A stretch of 11,048 bases of DNA from positions 1 to 11,048 of the forward strand of contig JBJXHH010000153.1 in the NCBI GenBank assembly GCA_046160675.1, written 5' to 3'. A program made the translations under genes and the position numbers. Below, in pieces: positions 7,293 through 11,048 of the stretch; the stretch's first letter is position 1, and every line of letters begins with the position of its first letter. The stretch is from JACMJP01 sp046160675 (GTDB lineage: Bacteria > Bacteroidota > Bacteroidia > Chitinophagales > BACL12). The notes beneath the pieces are model-generated. The model had not been told where the DNA came from, did not search any database, and saw only the letters and a list, made by a program, of their open reading frames with translations.

Positions 7293-9726
7293 TTTTTTCT
7301 GTAATTTTATTTTCTCGTATTCGGCGATACATGCTCAGGAAGAAACCCATTGCCATGATAACAGAGCCAAGCCAAACCAGGTTAATCAAAGGAAAAAGAA
7401 TAGCCTTCAGAATGATGAAATCTTTTTGCGGGGTTTTATCGGTTACAGTGAAAACAAACTGCTCTGTTTCAGGCAGGATATTATCAAAAGTTAAGGTAAT
7501 TTCTGCACCCGGTATTTCTACTGGTTCTGATAATAACTGGTTGTTTACTATTACCAACCTTGGCTCAACATTTATAATTGAATCAGCTTTATGCAAAATA
7601 AATTCAGCCCCAACTGCAATATTACCATCCTCATTATACTTATTTATCTTAGTTAAAACTATTAACCCTTTCGTCAATGCAATTGTATCTCCTAACTCCA
7701 GGGTATAATCATTTTTTCTTTCAGCTTCACCTGTGTCCGCTTTGTAGAAAGATGAAATATGTGTAAACACATCATGATCAAGATAATGTTTTGTATCAGG
7801 ATTGGGTGATAGGTTTTCGGATTTTTTATCGAGCAATAAATAAGGATGCAAATTAAAAGTATTTTCTACTTCTCCTGTTTCAGGATTTACTTTTTCATAT
7901 TTTACTGTAAAGGTTGTTTCTCTTTCAATAGTTGTATCTCCGGCATAGGTAACAATATAATCGCCCATACTTTTAGGAATTCCTTTTTCCAACAGGATGT
8001 TTTCTTTTGTTGCCTTTGAATCAAACCCTTTACCGTACCTGATGCCATCTGTGTTTAGGGATATTACTTGTTGGTTTGCATTTGAAATCAGGATTCCTAA
8101 TAGGAGTATTGCAAATCCGGTGTGCGTTACAGATGCCCCACTCACCTTTATCTTTCCCTTCAACACACTCATTATGTATTGTAAATTACCCAGGATTGCA
8201 AACCAAGATGCGAAAAGTAATAAAGTATAAGTGTGGAATACAGGATATTGTAAGGCAAAAGAGGATATAACTGCAAGAACCAGAGATGAAAAAATGGTAA
8301 TATTTATTTGCTTCCATAGCATTTTCAAATCAGTTTTGCTGTACTTTAAGTATTGAACAAATGCAAACAGCAGCGCAATAATGATAGCTATCCAGATCTG
8401 AACACTCGTGTAATAATGTATTGGGTCAGTTGGCGGTGATAATTTAATTTCCCTTTCGACACCTATAAGGCTCATGAACCCATTAAATATTTCGTTATAA
8501 ACCGGAATAGATGTAAAAACTACGATATGCAAACAACTGAAAAGTAAAATCAAGCTTCCGATAAACATCCAAAATTCCCTTGATGAGCCGGCTTCTTCTT
8601 TTTTTATAACAGGGAGGCTTTTTACATTACTTCTATATAAAATAATGCTTACAGCAATAAAAGAAAAAAAGAAAAGTAATAAGTGTCCTGTGAGGCCGCT
8701 CGTTACAAATGAGTGTACACTAGTGTCACCAAGTATTCCACTACGGGTAAGAAACGATGCATACAAAACAAAAAGAAAAGTGAGAATGATAAATATGTAT
8801 GTTGATTTTAGAGCATGCCCTGTTGCCTTTGCAATTACCATAGTGTGTAAGCCCCCTACTAAAACAAGCCAGGGCATAATAGATGCATTCTCCACAGGAT
8901 CCCATGCCCAGAAACCCCCAAAACTCAACGCTTCATAGGCCCATGCTCCTCCCATTAAAACACCTGTTCCTAAAATACCTGCAGCAAAACAAGACCAGGC
9001 AATTCCGGGTTTTAACCATCCAGTGAAATCTTTTTGTAGTAATCCTGCCATAGCAAATGCAAAAGGAACCGAACAACTTGCAAAACCTAAAAACAAAACA
9101 GGTGGGTGAATAACCATCCAATAATTTTGAAGCAACGCATTTAAACCGGTTCCATCAGGAATATATTTCATATAATTACTGAAAAGAAAAACCGGATCCT
9201 TTGTTAACTCATCTTCCAATAATAAAAACGGCGAACTGCCTATGTGAAAATCTCCGAAATGAAAACCGAGCAGAAACGATGTGAGGAAAATTTGAATACC
9301 TGTTATGATAATCATGACGCCTGGTTCCCATTTTGCTGAAGTGTAAACAAGAATACTTCCCAATACAGTGTGCCAGAAACACCAAAGAAGAAAACTTCCC
9401 TCCTGTCCTTCCCAAAGGCAGCTTAAAATATATTTCTGCTGCAGGTCAAGTGACGAATGCTGCCAAACATAATAATATTCAAAATGATGTCCGCTTATCA
9501 TGCTAAGCAGTGTAACAAGGACACCCGCTATAGAAAAAACATGAACAAAGAAAAGTATCCTTGCGAATTTTATCCAGTTTGTTTTTTCTTTCGCATCAGT
9601 GGTCTTATTTGAGAGGTAATAACTGATGCATGCAAGCAGTACAGATACAAAAGAAAGAATTACCAATAGATGCCCAACTTGCCCGAAGATAGGATTTACA
9701 GCCTGGCCCTCAACCATTTCGTTCAT
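7282..9726 (-). CDS. ccmF: Cytochrome c haem lyase subunit CcmF, with enlarged periplasmic C-terminal region
   Basis: An 814-residue polytopic inner-membrane protein. CcmF takes haem from holo-CcmE and attaches it to apocytochrome c in System I maturation. Visible signatures are WEGQEGSFLLW (105-115), IHPPVLFLG with His207, and the WWD haem-handling motif GGFWAWDPVENASIMPW (270-286). The four histidines expected from E. coli CcmF are all found: the periplasmic pair His207 and His338 (SVHSF), and the transmembrane pair His294 (GLHTM) and His535 (VTHTGF). About 12-14 membrane segments are followed by a hydrophilic stretch at about 552-770 and a last membrane segment at 771-797, then a basic tail. 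E. coli CcmF has about 647 residues, and most of the extra length here is in that last periplasmic region. The ATG is nine bases after the ccmE stop, and the stop overlaps the next gene. Confidence 0.96.
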   Translation of the reverse strand: MNEMVEGQAVNPIFGQVGHLLVILSFVSVLLACISYYLSNKTTDAKEKTNWIKFARILFFVHVFSIAGVLVTLLSMISGHHFEYYYVWQHSSLDLQQKYILSCLWEGQEGSFLLWCFWHTVLGSILVYTSAKWEPGVMIIITGIQIFLTSFLLGFHFGDFHIGSSPFLLLEDELTKDPVFLFSNYMKYIPDGTGLNALLQNYWMVIHPPVLFLGFASCSVPFAFAMAGLLQKDFTGWLKPGIAWSCFAAGILGTGVLMGGAWAYEALSFGGFWAWDPVENASIMPWLVLVGGLHTMVIAKATGHALKSTYIFIILTFLFVLYASFLTRSGILGDTSVHSFVTSGLTGHLLLFFFSFIAVSIILYRSNVKSLPVIKKEEAGSSREFWMFIGSLILLFSCLHIVVFTSIPVYNEIFNGFMSLIGVEREIKLSPPTDPIHYYTSVQIWIAIIIALLFAFVQYLKYSKTDLKMLWKQINITIFSSLVLAVISSFALQYPVFHTYTLLLFASWFAILGNLQYIMSVLKGKIKVSGASVTHTGFAILLLGILISNANQQVISLNTDGIRYGKGFDSKATKENILLEKGIPKSMGDYIVTYAGDTTIERETTFTVKYEKVNPETGEVENTFNLHPYLLLDKKSENLSPNPDTKHYLDHDVFTHISSFYKADTGEAERKNDYTLELGDTIALTKGLIVLTKINKYNEDGNIAVGAEFILHKADSIINVEPRLVIVNNQLLSEPVEIPGAEITLTFDNILPETEQFVFTVTDKTPQKDFIILKAILFPLINLVWLGSVIMAMGFFLSMYRRIRENKITEKNAV

Positions 9727-9735
9727 CGTAGTAGC

Positions 9736-10128
9736 TTAGATACCTTCTTTTTTAATTTCTTCCTGTGCATATTTGCTCGGGCATTTAACTAAGATATCAT
9801 GAGCATAAAATACATCATCTTTCATGGTGCCCGTCAATACAATCTCGTCCACTTTTTCCAAATCCCTCGGTTTTTCTTTTAAACAGATTACTTTTTTTTC
9901 AGTGCCATCACCATCCACAAGGTAAAATGAAAAAGAGTTTGCGTCCACTGCTGGATCATAAACAATTTCTTTCCCAGGTGCAAGGGTTCCCTTCAGGCGA
10001 ACGTCCTTACCTTCTTTTTTATGTGCATCATCAAAATTTGCGTATGAACTGACATTGCCCAACTGAGATGCCACAACACCCACACCCACTGCAATAAATA
10101 ACAATATAAGAATATGAGATCTTTTCAC
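9736..10128 (-). CDS. ccmE: Haem chaperone CcmE, CxxxY variant, GTG start
   Basis: A 130-residue, single-membrane-anchor protein: Lys-Arg, then a hydrophobic segment at 5-22, then a periplasmic OB-fold domain with VRLKGTLAPGKEIVYD (43-58), FSFYLVDGDG (66-75) and EIVLTGTM (95-102). CcmE carries haem from the CcmABCD side to CcmF. In most CcmE proteins haem binds covalently to His in an HxxxY motif. Here the aligned motif is C-P-S-K-Y, so Cys116 replaces that His while Tyr120 is kept. The codon is TGC (9783-9781). A CxxxY form is known from Desulfovibrio and archaea and works with a reduced set of ccm genes. The start codon is GTG (10128-10126): no ATG, GTG or TTG lies upstream in frame before the stop TAA at 10158-10156, and the next Met is residue 102. 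It is the first gene of the operon. Confidence 0.93.
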   Translation of the reverse strand: MKRSHILILLFIAVGVGVVASQLGNVSSYANFDDAHKKEGKDVRLKGTLAPGKEIVYDPAVDANSFSFYLVDGDGTEKKVICLKEKPRDLEKVDEIVLTGTMKDDVFYAHDILVKCPSKYAQEEIKKEGI

Positions 10129-10150
10129 TTTCTGTAATGATGAATGAATG

Positions 10151-10158
10151 CAAAATTA
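10151..10158 (-). promoter_or_regulatory. Candidate -7 box (TAATTTTG) of the ccmE operon promoter
   Basis: Read on the minus strand, 10158-10151 is TAATTTTG, an exact match to the Bacteroidota -7 consensus TAnnTTTG. Transcription would begin near 10145, giving a leader of about 17 bases before the GTG start of ccmE. No good TTTG is seen at the usual -33 spacing; the region there is T-rich (CTTTTCTTAACG). The match could arise by chance in AT-rich DNA, but its position fits. Confidence 0.45.
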
Positions 10159-10210
10159 CAAGAAAATGTTCAGCATTCGTTAAGAAAAGTTAGGAATACT
10201 CCAGGGGTTT

Positions 10211-10238
10211 TTTGTTTCAGCGAACATTTTTACTTTTG
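10211..10238 (+). promoter_or_regulatory. Candidate promoter for the MATE transporter gene
   Basis: On the plus strand TTTG (10211-10214) is followed by TACTTTTG (10231-10238), an exact TAnnTTTG. The spacing of 16 bases is a few shorter than the usual range of roughly 17-21, so the -33 assignment is uncertain. Transcription would start near 10244, leaving an AT-rich leader of about 120 bases that holds the inverted repeat at 10312-10326. Confidence 0.4.
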
Positions 10239-10311
10239 CATTTTCAATTTTTGAAATATGAAATTGTTGTATAAAAACTGCTTTTGAGCATTTCATTCGT
10301 ATACCTTATAC

Positions 10312-10326
10312 CGAAAGCTTCTTTCG
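10312..10326 (+). repeat. Small inverted repeat in the MATE gene leader
   Basis: CGAAAG (10312-10317) and CTTTCG (10321-10326) are perfect complements around the three-base loop CTT, 39 bases before the MATE start codon. After one mismatch two further pairs can form. It could be a weak RNA hairpin or half of an operator. There is no T-run behind it, so it is not a terminator. Confidence 0.35.
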
Positions 10327-10365
10327 TTACTCCTTAAATTTTCATATTCAAAAATCAAATACAAC

Positions 10366-11048
10366 ATGTCGGCAAGAACAACATCTAAAAATAAATTTTC
10401 TCATTATTGGTCTGTGATAAAAACCGCCATTCGGGGCGATGAGCAAGATTACACAACGTTGAATATCAGGAAAGCAATCATCTTGCTTTCCATTCCAATG
10501 ATGCTGGAACTGATACTTGAGAGCGTATTTGCAGTAGTTGATATTTTCTTTGTAAATAAACTCGGCAGCCATGCAGTTTCCACAGTCGGCTTAACTGAGT
10601 CAGTTATCACTATTTTTTATTCTGTAGGAATTGGCTTGAGTGCCGCCGCAACGGCTTTAGTGGCAAGAAGAGTTGGGGAAAAGAACAATGACCAAGCTGC
10701 ACATGCCGGGGCGCAAGGTATTTTGCTTTGCATAGGAACTTCTGTTCTACTAAGCATTCCGGGTTTTTTGTTTGCTGATGATATTCTGCGCTGGATGAAT
10801 GCTGAACCAGAGGTTATTGAAATGGGTACAAACTACGCTCGTATCATGTTTACCGGAAATGTGCTCATCATTTTACTATTTGTTATAAATGGCATTTTCA
10901 GGGGAGCCGGCAATGCCGCTATCGCCATGCGCAGCCTCTGGATAGGCAATATCTTCAACATCGTTCTTGATCCATTATTCATTTTTGGAATCTGGTTTTT
11001 CCCGGAAATGGGAGTTACTGGAGCTGCTGTGGCAACTACGATTGGCAG
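10366..11048 (+). CDS. MATE-family multidrug/Na+ antiporter (N-terminal 227 codons; cut by the right edge)
   Basis: The ATG at 10366 opens a frame that runs off the window: 227 complete codons without a stop. Members have about 440-460 residues and 12 membrane helices and export cationic drugs and other organic compounds in exchange for Na+ or H+; about half is visible. Hallmarks are the first helix AIILLSIPMMLELILESV (residues 36-53), VDIFFVNKLGSHAVSTVGL (57-75), the loop ALVARRVGEKN (96-106), then NGIFRGAGNA (173-182) and DPLFIFG (199-205). The N-terminal cytoplasmic tail is rather long and polar (about 32 residues before helix 1). The gene is divergent from the ccmE operon across 237 bases. 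No Shine-Dalgarno sequence is seen, which is usual in this phylum. Substrate unknown. Confidence 0.93.
   Translation, partial: MSARTTSKNKFSHYWSVIKTAIRGDEQDYTTLNIRKAIILLSIPMMLELILESVFAVVDIFFVNKLGSHAVSTVGLTESVITIFYSVGIGLSAAATALVARRVGEKNNDQAAHAGAQGILLCIGTSVLLSIPGFLFADDILRWMNAEPEVIEMGTNYARIMFTGNVLIILLFVINGIFRGAGNAAIAMRSLWIGNIFNIVLDPLFIFGIWFFPEMGVTGAAVATTIG

Noticed and set aside
7331..7708. Plus-strand 125-codon open frame opposite ccmF
   Set aside because: The ccmF frame is continuous and well conserved here, and the opposite-strand product has no recognisable motif. The same applies to the plus-strand frames at 7997-8230, 8076-8270 and 8645-8938.
10137..10193. Plus-strand 18-codon open frame starting ATGATGAATGAA
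   Set aside because: It is very short, overlaps the candidate ccmE promoter and has no supporting feature.
10348..10572. Minus-strand 74-codon open frame opposite the MATE gene start
   Set aside because: The MATE frame is unmistakable; this product matches nothing.
1..11048. Insertion sequences, CRISPR arrays, tRNA or rRNA genes
   Set aside because: No terminal repeats, regularly spaced repeats, transposase motifs or RNA-gene signatures were seen on either strand.

Overview
The window looks like chromosomal DNA of a member of the Bacteroidota, probably from the Chitinophaga/Cytophaga side of the phylum. Reasons: low GC content (judged by eye), start codons without Shine-Dalgarno sequences, TAnnTTTG-type promoter boxes, signal peptides ending in Ser-Gln, and the families present (DPP5-like S9 peptidase, formylglycine sulfatase, DUF2520 protein, UbiA protein next to Maf). 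No mobile element, rRNA, tRNA or CRISPR array was seen, and no reading frame is broken.

Layout, left to right. (1) 1-1598, minus strand: an exported iduronate-2-sulfatase-like sulfatase that runs off the left edge. (2) 1666-3693, minus: an exported S9 serine peptidase of the DPP5 / acylaminoacyl-peptidase type with an intact catalytic triad, probably co-transcribed with the sulfatase. (3) 3750-4349, plus: a short single-domain 3-methyladenine DNA glycosylase, divergent from the peptidase. (4) 4353-10128, minus: seven tightly packed genes, read in the order ccmE, ccmF, DUF2520, fdx, iscX, UbiA-family prenyltransferase, maf. Gaps are 9, -11 (overlap), 16, 22, 42 and 1 bases, so one operon is likely. 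(5) 10129-10365: a divergent promoter region. (6) 10366 to the right edge, plus: the N-terminal half of a MATE-family multidrug exporter.

The operon is the most interesting part. It opens with two haem-handling proteins of cytochrome c maturation (System I). The haem chaperone CcmE has Cys where the usual haem-attaching His sits (CxxxY rather than HxxxY), and CcmF keeps its WWD motif and four candidate haem histidines but has an enlarged periplasmic C-terminal region. An undefined Rossmann protein follows, then an ISC-type [2Fe-2S] ferredoxin and IscX in the same order as at the end of the E. coli isc operon, then a prenyltransferase resembling digeranylgeranylglyceryl-phosphate synthase, and finally Maf. 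The likely theme is redox cofactor supply (haem c, Fe-S clusters and perhaps an isoprenoid lipid or quinone). This theme is inferred from gene order. No ccmA/B/C/G/H or iscSUA gene lies in the window.
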